Assembly: GCA_031213475.1 (NCBI GenBank)
Contig: JARUPZ010000004.1
Coordinates: 744,001-808,000, forward strand
DNA from: Nereocystis luetkeana
Lineage: Eukaryota > Sar > Phaeophyceae > Laminariales > Laminariaceae
Direction of reading: 5' to 3'
DNA: 64,000 nucleotides
Shown here one piece after another: positions 12,335 to 24,700 of this stretch. A program made the position numbers and the translations under genes. Within the stretch, counting starts at the first letter, position 1. Each line of letters begins with the position of its first letter. Under the pieces are notes generated by a model. The model was given only the letters and a program-made list of their open reading frames with translations. It did not search any database and was not told the DNA's origin.

Positions 12335-12430
12335 TGCCCCCTCCCCCCCCGTCCCGGCATTGTAGGGATGCGAGGGTCTATGGTCATACGACTACGTACG
12401 GCCATGCAAGAGATCGAGTACAGCCCCCCC
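12335..12430 (+). mobile_element. Element D fragment
   Basis: GCATTGTAGGGATGCGAGGG, TCTATGGTCATACGACTACG and a GGCCATGCAAGAGATCGAGT block followed by a C-rich tail match the longer copy at 52,855-53,207. Relative to that copy it carries an extra four bases that turn TACGG into TACGTACGG (12,393-12,398). Confidence 0.6.
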
Positions 12431-12756
12431 TCCCCTCTGCGTCGCAGCGAAAAAAACAGCACAATCGAACACCTCGCAAGGAAGCACACCCTACCACCAT
12501 GAACGCAAACACACGTGGCCGTGGATAACATAATAACCCAGCCAGTCCCCGCCTTCTACCGGCCGTGAACAATATAAAAACCCGGCCATTCTGCCCCCCC
12601 CCCCCCCCCCCCCCCGACACCCGAAAATAAAACGCTCCACATTCACCGATACAAACCCACTCAGGGCCAATATAAATCGGACCCGTTCTGCCCTCTAATA
12701 AAGCGTGAGCCTTCAAACCCCCACATAAATACCGAATTGAAAAAACACATACAAAA

Positions 12757-15700
12757 TCAAACCCTGCTTTGGAACCTCAGGTGCTGCTGCTGCTGCTGCT
12801 GCTGTTCTTGAGTACGAGCTCCCTTGCCCGCAGAATCAACCTTGGACGGCGCAACAGAAACCTTGTCAGGGGTGGAAGTAGGGGTAGTAGCACCGACACC
12901 CCCCCCCCTTCCCTTCCCGGAGTCCTTCTCCTGAGCGCTAGGGCTCCTAACGCTGGCTACGGCGGGACTGGTGCTGTTACTGCTGCTGGCGAGAACTGTC
13001 CCGTTCACAATGCTGTTGCTATTGCTAGTTGCAGAGAGAGCCTTGCCCTTGCCCTTGCCCTTGCCCGTTTTCGGCGCGGTGGACTCTGCTGCTGCTGCTG
13101 CTGCTGCTGCTGCAGTAGAGCCAAGGTCGAAATCTGCAGCCTTGCCTTTCCCCCCAACCTCGTAGTCGTCTGCCGTCCAGCCCTGCACAGATATGACCGG
13201 TATTAGGCAAAGAATCGTTACATACAGTACGAGTCGTGAATCGGAGCGAAATCGGATGGGAAAATATAGCACACATCCGACAGATCATCTGGACCGTCGA
13301 CTCCGACTTCATGGTCTAGATCTTCGTGGGCACCTGTACCTGTAGTGCAATCATGACCTGTACTGGTGTGGATAGCCCATGTTGCCGGCTGGAAGCCGTA
13401 CCAACTGCTCTAGGGCATGTTTCCCTGGGAGGCTTGCTGCGATAGAAACTCTAGGTCTTACCACGGTTGGATGCATGCGGAAGATTACGGAGCTCCTATG
13501 TCTCTGTATCTGGTCGGATGGCTGTGGCTACGGCTGTAGAAAGGTTTTATTTATTTTGAAATACAAAACATCAAGTCGGATACGTGTGTTGGTTTTTACT
13601 TCGCCGCACAATTACTAACTATTAGTAGCCGTCAAGTCAAGTCCAGCCGACTTACAGCCCACAGCGCTCCACCGAAAAGGGTTTCATACAACAGTGGCAT
13701 ACCCCCTTTCGGGGGCGTATTATATTGCTCGGGAATTGTAGTTAGATTAAGTATGTTCCTGTGCTACTATTACGGGGGACCATAGTTAATAGGACCAAAT
13801 AATGTTAGCAAAAATGGTTAAATATATAGTTTTTCATGTATACCATAGATCCTATCAACTACGGTCCCCCGTAATAATCAGGTACAGTATGAAAAGGGTC
13901 AAGAATCACCTGCTTTTTGAGGGCGAGGAGGTGCTCTTCAGCGTCAATGCCGGCCTTCGCGCGAAACTTCCTAAGCTGCTGCCGACCCTCGTCCTCCACC
14001 TTCACGACAGGACCATGGCAAGAGCAGCATGAGGAAACCAAGCGCGTGCCATGGAGGGAGTAAGAAAGCAGACATCGAAACAATTGTCACTAACGCAAAT
14101 GACACAAACCCGAGAACACGTACAGCGTAACAGCGTGGCAAGAGCATGAGGAAAGCAAGCGCGTGTCACCGAGCCGAGTAAACACATTGAAACATATTGT
14201 TACACGACATACCAGGTACAGGTTTTTCTTAGCGGATACAACCCCTTTAGCACCGCACTTACATACGTGGGGACAAAGAAGGCATTCTACGATAGAGGTT
14301 CCCCCTGATTTTTCTGAGGCGCCTCACTCAAGGAGATCCATACCTCACCCGAAAACTGACCTCAGCAAAAATCAAATTGCATCGCGGCGAATACTCCCAT
14401 GGCCCGAGTCTTACAAAACGTTTTTTTTCGGAATCAAGATTGAAATTCCAACGATTTGGGGTCGAGGAACCCCGTCTTTCGGATACAAAATAGCGGAAAT
14501 GTGCTACTTCTATCGTAGAACGGGTCAAAGCACTCTAATTATAAGTAGTTTGCCCCCAAAACGGGACTGCGGTCTTAAGAGGGTAAAACAGCGGCACGAA
14601 CCCCCAGGTGCCTTGACGATAACCCCGAACAGCCATACCAGTAAACACTTCGACAACGTATAGAAAGCGGGGCGTGTCGCGTTCTTTCTTCAAGACAAAC
14701 TCAAACTAGCATAGTATGTAGTATGTATACATTACCATAGAGTAGTGGTCTGGGGGGAAACTACCGGGAGGTGGGGGTTGCCCTCCCCCCCCGTGTGATT
14801 CTATTACGGGGGGCATAGTAAATAGGACCCAGTAGTGTTGACAAAAATACGTAAATATATAGGTTTTTGTATGCACCGTAGGTCCTACCAGGTATTTACT
14901 ATGGCCCTCCGAAATAGTACTCGAAAAAGGATCCCTCATAACGCTTAAACCCTGACCATGGGGACGTTCCCGGAATATTTCGGGGGGGGGAAACATCGTG
15001 GCGGGAAAACAGCACATGACCCCTCCGCGTTTAAAATATATCAGAGTCCTGACGGGGAATATATTGTAAGTGCAACGGGGACTATAATACAGACTATATA
15101 GACGGGCCGAGTGGCATACGCTAAAAAAATATCGTCCACGAGATAAACTTGATACGCATAAAAAAAACCCGGTAGGATACATACTATTGATAGTCTATAT
15201 ATAGGGATAACAGGCACCCTATTGGGGTGCTATTAACAACTGTAGAATAAAGTGTGGGGGAAAAGGGTGCCAGAATGGTAGTACGCTGACCACAGGATCT
15301 CGACCACGAGGATGAACTCCACGTACAAAAAAAAAGGTGATATAGTATTACGTACTGAAGCATAGTTATAATATATATATATATATAACACGCACTCCAA
15401 TAGGATGCCCATCGTGCGAGTACGGTGGTGCGGCGAACGTAGATGAATTCACTCACGATACAGAGGAAGTAGGTAGTATATACCTGATACCGCTCTCATC
15501 CAAAATATAATAATCGTGTACCAGGTATACATTAATATGAATACCAAGCGGTCCTTAATTTCCGTCCGGAGCGGTATGTAACCGACACTACTACAGTAGT
15601 AGCAGGATGTTGATCGTACACAGGGACAGCAGAGTGGGGAGAAGGAAGGCCATACCAGGGCTCCTACATACCTACGGTAGATACCGATACCCCCGCGGTC

Positions 15701-18700
15701 CCCACATTTCCACCCAGAATTGTATCAGAGCTATCGCAACACGCGGCGACAAGGGAACCTAAAATGGCCCCGAGCAGATATAAATGAATGGGTCCACAGA
15801 TCGAAACCTGCCCAAAACCGGGAATCAGGAAGCAGCCTGTGGTTTGGAGCATCTACCACACGATCGAGTATTCTATGAAATTTCCAAGAAAAAAATCCAA
15901 CGCTTCCTAGCCCGAGAAGCGTCCATAATCAGCGGGCCGACCCCTGAAACACCCATCGCAAGTCGCCGTCTGGGGGATTCAAAAAATCCATGTGCGAAAA
16001 AATCGCACAACCTACGAAAAAAAACACGTGTTACGTATATGTCTACACAAAACACAAGATGTACGTATGAAAACTCGAAGCATCTTTGCACGGGTAAGGT
16101 CTTCACGTTCTTCAGCCAGCGGAGCGAGGTATGCATGAAATTGAACACAAATACACGAAGAGAAAACTCTCCGAAAAAAAACTTTGTGATTGTCCTTACC
16201 TCCCCCTTAGCGAGCTCCCGCTGCACCAAGGCCTCGTACTTGAGGAAATCCTTGGACCCGTCTCTGGGAACAACGCCTTCTTGGAAACCCGCTTCGAAGT
16301 CTTCCTCGCTCCAGTGGTGTTGCCGCAGAATTTGCTCGTGCTCGGCCGAAGCAATGTGATGTACATCGCGGTACCTTGGTAAAAAAAAGCATGGCAAATA
16401 CCGTAAAGGGGGGGGGGGGGGGGGGGGGGCGTACTCATTCGGTGCTTGCCTTAATCATTTGACCATTGACAACGCATCCCTCTCGAGACGGTGCACCGTT
16501 CTTACTCGTGTTAGAGATACCTCCAACCTTTGGGCACTCATTACGTTGTTTCGATATATTACACAAAAATGTTTTGATTTTCTTATCCCCTTCCTGTTTG
16601 GCCGCCTGTGGCCACCATCTATCTCCTAGGATAGCGATCGTTTTCTCGCTGCTATCTATTAATAGTGTACCAAACTCTTCCATGTCACATTCGTCTTATC
16701 TCCCTCATCTCCTCCAATACATCCCGTTCCTCCTTGTACATCTCACATTCTCCTACCATGTTATTTCTACTCTCTACTGCTTTGCCACACGGGCACATAT
16801 ATGCATCTACTTCCTCCCGGCTGCTGGTATACCTCCTTGTTCTCGCTGGCAGGTCCAGGTCCCCTACACGATTACACGAGGTGTGGGGGGGGGTGTACTC
16901 GATAGGAGAGATGTACTCGATCTCATGCATGGCCGTAGTCGTATGACCTAAGACCCGCGCATCCCTACAATGCCGGGACGGAGCATGCCGGGTTTTCACC
17001 GACCAGGCAGACATTGCTTGCACCAAGCGCGAAGCGCCATGAGGTATTCGGCGAGTGGCATGAAGGGTGAGCTGCATGCTGGTAAGAACCACTTATGAGG
17101 CCGACTTGCAAGTGTATGGCAGCTTCAACGAGTTCTTTTAATTTCGGGTATGATCACTTCCAGAACAGCAGTGGGGGTACTATGTAACTGCCTCGTGGGT
17201 GCCTCACCATAAACACTACGTGATGCGACGTTTCCTCCATGTGCGGAGTCAAGGTGCTGCACCCCGCACAAATGATCTATAACTCGATCGCCAGCTGTGG
17301 CCGACTACCAAAATAAAATAAAATAAAAACGGTGTACTCGAAATCATGGATGGCGGTCGTAGTAAACACGACAAAATACCGGCCTGGGAGGGAGGGGGGG
17401 GAGGGAGGCGGTTCATATTTATGCTCGCTAATGGCACTGCAACTGGGGACTTTATAAGCAGCGGCTTTGAAATCTCGATGGTGTTCATTCGTATAAAGCT
17501 CAGTTCGGATTTCTGATACAAAAAGCAGTGGCGTTCGAAGTCCGACAATGTCAATACAAGCCCCGTTCGAATTTCCGATAATCTACAGCAGTGGCTTTGA
17601 AATTCCGACAATATTACTGTAAGCCCCGTTCGAATTTCGGACAATCTAAGCATCGTTGGAAGTTCCGAACATCATGAGCGCGCTGGGAATTGGTGCAGAC
17701 AGCGTCACAACCCACGCTTCAATCGATCAAAAGTATCTGGCAAGAACAAGCTGTGGCTGAAAACCCCCTCTTGATCAACTTTGCGGGGAGTAAAAAACAA
17801 AAACGGCAAGGTATTGAACGGTTGGAAGTAAGAAATAAAAGCCAATAAATTTGTAAAATATTCAATATAATTGACGGCACTTTGGGAAGAGTAAACTAAA
17901 AACAGAAATAAAACAGGGTCGTCCAAGCCAGCAGAGAGGGGGGGATCTGCCAGGTACGTAAAATATGTACCCAGGGAGAGAATGTGGTTTTTGTTTTCTT
18001 TTGTTTAAAAAATATATAATTTCGGGAGTGCACAGGAAGCACCAACAGCCGCATGCGTACCGAGTACCGATGTACCTCGTGCAATACTTTGATTATCCAC
18101 GACACGTCTCTCATCTGTGCATAATTGTTTTATTCGTGACCGGAGTTACTCCGCCGTCCAAGTCTTCTGTTGGGCATGATGTACTATTGCGGGGGGCCAT
18201 AGTTAATAGGACCTACGTCACACACAAAAAACTAGATATTTACCTATTTTTATCAACAATATTTGGTCCTATTTACTATGCCCCCCGTATTAGCATGGTC
18301 AGTCAAGAGGTCAAACCGCTGTCTCCTCGTACAACAACACCTTTTATTCTTGTCGATCGGACTGACCACGTCACCATCCAGGACTTCTGCCTTTTTTGTG
18401 TACCGTATCCTCCATGTTTTTCTAGTCAAAGTCTCGGGATAGGATTTCGCGTTATATATTTATTCATCCTTCGTGCACGTGTTTTTACACCATCTCCCAT
18501 AGAAATGTCAGGTACCATATTTGCTCACCTGTGCAGCTTTTTCTTCTCGATTGGAGTTACCACGCCACCATCCAAGGCTTCCGCAAGCAAGAGCCGGTAC
18601 CGTTCATCGTGTCCCCGGGACTGATCCACCTTCCGGGTGAGGTCTGCCGAGATCGCCTTCTGGAGAGACGCGCCAGCCAGGGGGCGTCGCTTGATGAACG

Positions 18701-21700
18701 CCCGCAGGAGATGCATGTCCCACGCATACACTACCACCTGAGCGCCTCAGACCATGACAATGGGTAGGGTTGGGATGGATTGGGTTGGGTTGGATTGGGT
18801 TGGGTCGGATAGGGTCGGGCTCGGTTTTGATGGGTTGGGCTGAGCTAGGTTGGTTGCGTCATGTGCGTAGACAGACACCGCCGCAGAAAGGCTTAAGCTT
18901 TCACAACAATGAAAGACAGCAGTATACCCTGGTATGCCTGACTTGAAACAGATCTATTGGGCGGCTACATAACCAAACGAGAGTGTTGTTGGTTGTTGGC
19001 AGGAGATTTCAACTTCTGGTTTCTTGCTCTCTCAACGACAGCTACCGCTGATGTAGTTAGTCGACCCTTTGCAACGTTTCGAGCAGCGTAATCGTTTTGA
19101 CTTTAGTTCGATAAGAATTAGCCTCAGCTGTCATCAGCGCGCTTAGATACAGCATATATCAATACATGCGCATGCAGATTCGGTTCGCTGTTGCCTCCTA
19201 CCCCCCCTCCTACCCCTCGACCGAATACGCAACTCACATTGCTGGTGGTGGTGACAGTCGTCGCAGAACGCTCCATCCCCGCCCCTGGCTCCCTCTCCCG
19301 TCCGGCCTCCGGTTCCACAACAAACGACTTCGCCACCTCCCCGACGATCGATTCTCGGCGAAGTAGGTCAAGAGCCACTTCCTTCGCCTCCTCAAAAACG
19401 CCCCCCCCGCCCGGCACGTAGTTGTCCTCGATGTAACTGTCGTCGATGTATTCTAGCTCGTCGTCATCCCGATCCCGGCCGGTAGCAGTATCGTAGGCAG
19501 TAGAATCGTTGGAAGGGTCGGTGGTTCTGAGGCCGTCAATACCAGTCGATGTTGACTCGTTCCGTAGGTGCGCGGGCGCTGGCGACTGGATGAAGCGGTT
19601 GAACGCCATGGACCCGACGAATTGCTTCGGCCCTAAGTGGCACACCGCCACGCCCTCCGACTCCACCTGTTCGCGTAACCATCGTTCACACAACCATCGT
19701 TAACACCACAACTATTTATGCAACCATAGATCGAACTACCGTTATTTATGCAACCATTGTTGACACAACCATCGTCCCATTGTTGACATATTCTACGATG
19801 GTATGTTTTAAACCACACACCGTAGTCATCACTGCCATCATTTATACAACCATTGTTCACACTGCCATCAAGCCGCGATGAGAAAATTTGTTTTTGTTCT
19901 TCATGGTTGGGTTGTCGCTGGTTTCGCTGGGCCTATACTAGGTACATACATCGCGTCTTTGCTTTGGAGAAAGTCCACTCTGAAAATCATCCCGGGGTCT
20001 GTGTTACCTTGCATGCAACACGGTGAACCGACAGTTTCTGTACCAGGCGTGTTTCTGTACCAGGCGTGTTACACCTGGTGCGAGGTGTTTTTATTAAAAG
20101 TATTGAAGCGTATTACAGCCAGCTCAACTTTTCGAGTCTAGTCTAGTATAGTGTACGAGGTATAGTATTAGTGATTTCATAGGGTAGAAGGGGGCAGGAG
20201 GACTCACCAATCGTGCACCGGTTCTTTTTCAGCAGATAAATCGTACGACAGGTGCAAATGCTTTGTATCGAAGTCCACAGCCATATGTTGTCATATACCT
20301 GGTACCGGTACTCCCGTACCAGGCATATCTCTAGCAGAGCTATCCACCGCGAGGTATGGCGTTGTTCATACCAGTATATAAATACCCCGTGTGTAGCGTT
20401 CCAAACGTCGTACAGGTACAGATATATCAGATAGATCATATAGATCACCTACTGTAGATCATCACCTGCCGTTATGAGATGTGCAGGATCTATCTGTACA
20501 GTACAGATCCAACCCAGGAAACATGGCTTTCTGTCGTACATCAGACATTTTATGCGACTCCCAATCGCCAACATAATCCAGATCATACAGATCATGCATA
20601 TCATACAGATCAGGAATGTATCGATCTGCCCTGAAATGTCTAGCTCATAAAGTGGGAATCGATGATCTGTCCGTCCGAGGAGTGTACGAAGTATTCTAAT
20701 GTACCAGGTAAAAGACAGCGGAGAACGCGGGTGAAAAAACTTGCACCAGGTATTTGATATTTCCAAGTATACCAGTATAGTCATATCGTACCTCGGCCGT
20801 GCCCTCGACGATGAGGAAGACCTCATCCTGCACCCTTCCGGCCTCGGAAAGACGCTCCCCCTCAGAAACGAACCGACGGTCCGCCAAGTCTAGCAGGCGA
20901 ACAAAGTCCACCGGCGTGAGCTCCACCGGCTGAAAAACTTCTCGGAAAGTTCCAGCCTGCACACAGTGCGAATGCAGGGAGAAAGTTATACACGGGTAAG
21001 TCGGCGGGGAGTTGTGCACGACAGGCAGCTAGCGGATAGTCAGTTGCATACGAGCAAGCTTGCGGGGCATTGCACACCGGCAAGTTGGCGGACGAACACC
21101 ATGAAAACAAAATGCAGGAAGGACGGGCGGCTTGAAAACACCACTCTGCAGCTTTAGGACTTGTTCCCACTTGGCAACCGGCAGGGCCTTGATTCCACCA
21201 GACCTGATGGCCTCATCCCCCAAATCGAGGGCTTCCATCAAACGACAACGGCTAAAGGCAAAAAACACTAAATACAGCGTATGTTTTAACGGCCTGCAGA
21301 CATTTTTAGCAGGCCTGCCCTGCATTTATTAAATAGTAGGCGCCTACTGTAAGTTGGCTGGGGGCTGTGCACGATTAAGCTGGCGGTGAGTTTGTACACA
21401 AGTAAGTTGGCGGGAGTTGTGCATGAGTAAGTTGGCGGGGAGTTGGAAACGAGAAACCTGCCGGGAAGTTGTACACCTGTAAAGCCCACGAGCAAGTTGG
21501 CGGGGCGCTGTAAACGAGCAAATCGGTGGGGCGTTGTGATATTTATCGGATCCGGTCGGATGACCAAAAACTCCGATGCAGTTACGATAAACGATATTCG
21601 AGGCGGAAAGACGGAATTTCAGGTCATGGTACTCGTACTGCCGAGTAGCACGCTCCTGTTTTTTTCTTCTGGCATCCCGCGTCAAATAATTCACCGTGGA

Positions 21701-24700
21701 CGCTTTCAACAGTAGGGGGACAGTAGATTGGCATCCCCTCCCTGTTACAAGAAATACGTTTATTATCGGATATCGGGAAACTTTATTGCCCGATTGGCGA
21801 ACCGGTACGATTTCCGATGTATCGGAATTTCCGATACGGTGTCCAACCCTACACCCCACACCACACACCTGTTCAGGGTCCTCCTCGAGTTTATCCGCAT
21901 CGTTCCTCTCCTTGAGCAGCAGCCCGATCATGGTTGCGTTGATCAACAAGAAAATGCCGTTCCAGCCAATCGGAATCCACAGAGGCTGTGCGCGGTAGAA
22001 CTGGAAAAGGATGGACAGTCCGATACCGCTCGCCGCATACCCACTGCAGCCATAACCGGCATATCATATCAAGAGTCAAACGTACCGGCATATTGAATGC
22101 CAGGTGATATAATCAATTCGTGATACCGGTGTAAGGAGGAAGTTAGCGGCACAACAGCCGTCGGTTCAAAAGTTGTGTCGGTCCAAATGTCGGTTCAGAT
22201 GCCGTACCATCCGTCGCGCGGCGCGCGGCCGAAAACCAAATTGCGGAAAGAGGGAGAGACAGAGAAAGAGCGCAGCCATAAAAACGGAAACATAACACAG
22301 AGCAGGGAGTGTACAGCAGACAACACACAACACAGCAGCAGCAGAGCACAGAGAACAAACCGCAGAGCAGACAGAGCAGACAGCAAGGAAGAGAGAGTAG
22401 AGAAAGGGGATGGGACACAAGAGGATGAGAGGACATTGGGAAAAAGGAAAAAAGAGCGGTAGGGGGTAGAAGGTAGAGGATAACACGGCATGATTTAGGA
22501 CGAGGTGCACGCTATGATATAAGCGCGGGAGAAGACGTGTGAGATCGGATCTGGTTGCAACACGTCCGATATTGACCTGAATTTCAGCAAGCATCGTAAT
22601 AAAACGGCCTCTGATATCCTGATTGTTATACGAGTATACCTGGTAAATATCTGATGTAAACCAAGTGCCAATATTTGTTATCAGGTATCTTGCAGCGGAT
22701 CAGTGTGAACGAAGTTTAACACGTCAACACACACACTTCCATGTACTTCGAAGTGATTGGTCCCGGCCTCTGGCGGCATGAAACATGGTTTTCGCAACCG
22801 AAACAACATTTGGTCTAGAGCCGAAAAAAAGCAGGGGTCGGGGAAAAGTTAAGACCCCCCGTAATCTCTGTTAAGTACAAAGTATAATACAGGTTCTATA
22901 AGACCTATATAATAATGTTACAGATTTACCTGAAAATTTAAACAAGTACAACGTTACCATTATACCGCTGCTGTAATTGAATTATCGTAAAATACACCAT
23001 TCCGCGGTTCAACCTGTAGGTGTTGGAGCTGGCCTACTGTAGGTGTCAGGGCTGGTATCTTCAATATAGCAGTATCATACTCCTGCTGTAAGTTACCGCC
23101 AAAACTTGGACATCATAATCATGTGTAACTATTGATACTCAGAAGTACCTGGTACACAGCAGCAGCACGACTATAACAGGTACCTGGTGTCGTTTATTAT
23201 TCCTTGTTGTCCATACCTGGTACCTGGTACAGTATAATATCCAACACCACAATCACGGACGGGCCGTCGAGCCTGCACCACACCCATGAATTATTATCTA
23301 GGATAAAGTATGCAAATCGGGGAAATTTCGTGTGGAACGAAGTAACCTGCACCACACCCATGAATTATTATCTAGGATTAGGTATAGAAATCGGGGGATT
23401 TGGTGTGGCCCGTGTATGCTTCTTGAGCAGTATGATGAGAAGGGATATTTCGAAAACCCTCAAAACACCATGCCACCATTAATGTTAATACTTGCAGTAG
23501 ACAAAACTGCTGCAGCCTATACACGAGTATTAATAACCCTGAACGCAGCCCTGCCCCCTACCAGGTATGAAATACTCATTCGTACGTACTCGTACGAGCT
23601 TTGTCTAGAAAAAATCAGGAGTTTATTTTTGGAAAAAACTGAAAAAATGGTGTGACTCACACGAGCACACGAGAGGTTTCCGACGCCACCGTTTTCGTCG
23701 TGTGTGCCCCCCTATTAATAGTAATAGTAACTTTCTAATTTTGGAGAAAATTGTCTCGGGAAATTCGTCCAGGAGACGTGTCTTGTGTTGTCTTTAACAT
23801 ACAACTACTCTGGGGTTTAAATATCTGTGTAGATATCCTGGTGGGATATGATGCAACAGCCAGTAGCTGCTGTTCGTCCACCGGGTACGTGCTCGTAATG
23901 CAATGGCTTCTGACGAAGCATCAATACACCGTGGACTACCTCTGCGTACTACAATTCCAAATGCTATGAATAATTCTACTCTGTAACACAGACACTACTA
24001 CTGCAGTTATACTGTTCTACCAACTTACCAGGTATCAGTAGGTATCGACTACCGCTACGACGTACCTGGTACTACAATATACTGCTATAATACAGGTATT
24101 AATAGTATAAACAGACATCACGTCATAAACTGTAACCGCGCAGTATTGCGGGCGAAATACCGTGCAGCGGTTGTACAACGACAGCTTGATTAGGTCTACT
24201 TGCTATAAATACAACCTATTGGACCATATCATACCTATAAATAGGTGTACGTGGTGAAACCAGAGCATTTACAGCAGTACATGGTACGAGTTTATACTCG
24301 TAAGTGGTAAAGGAGTTGTAGCCGCCCAGCCCAGATTCCCGACATCGTTGGTCCCAGCGCCATACGCAGCACGTGGATGAATGCTCACACAGTAGTAGTG
24401 CCATTACAGAACAGTACATCTGATAGGGAGATAGGGACCCTACGAAACCATGTGAACGACGGCTATGTACTGTAAGATAGAGCCGGTTCAAACATAACGC
24501 GGGAAACACTAGAGCGACTCGTGGCATCCTCTCGCTCTGCAGCTCTACACAGAGCTCGCAGCTCTAGCTACTGCTGTTTGTCGAAATGTGGCCAGTAATC
24601 GAACAGCGGCTGCATCGTCGTGGTTTGAGACAGCTGCGGTTGGTTGGCGTACCGCAACTTGAAATTTAACGTACACTCAGCAGTCTAAAATAGACGAGTC

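Larger units (their letters stand above)
5612..12756. other. Gene-poor intergenic region
   Basis: No supported coding exon lies between the VASt stop and the end of the Popeye-like gene. Contents: an inverted-repeat element (5,958-6,088), repeated 40-60-bp blocks (7,370-8,045), a TTAA hairpin (8,222-8,313), a CCCAACCCAACC-type degenerate tract (8,540-8,740), two partial copies of element D (8,915-9,025 and 12,335-12,430), poly(C) tracts (9,316-9,339, 9,528-9,542, 12,594-12,615), a roughly 210-bp tandem duplication (9,260-9,600), a 21-bp tandem repeat (10,050-10,145), an (AGCCA)n array (10,515-10,570) and periodic palindromic repeats (10,690-10,865). From 10,900 to 12,300 I see nothing recognisable. 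Confidence 0.6.
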
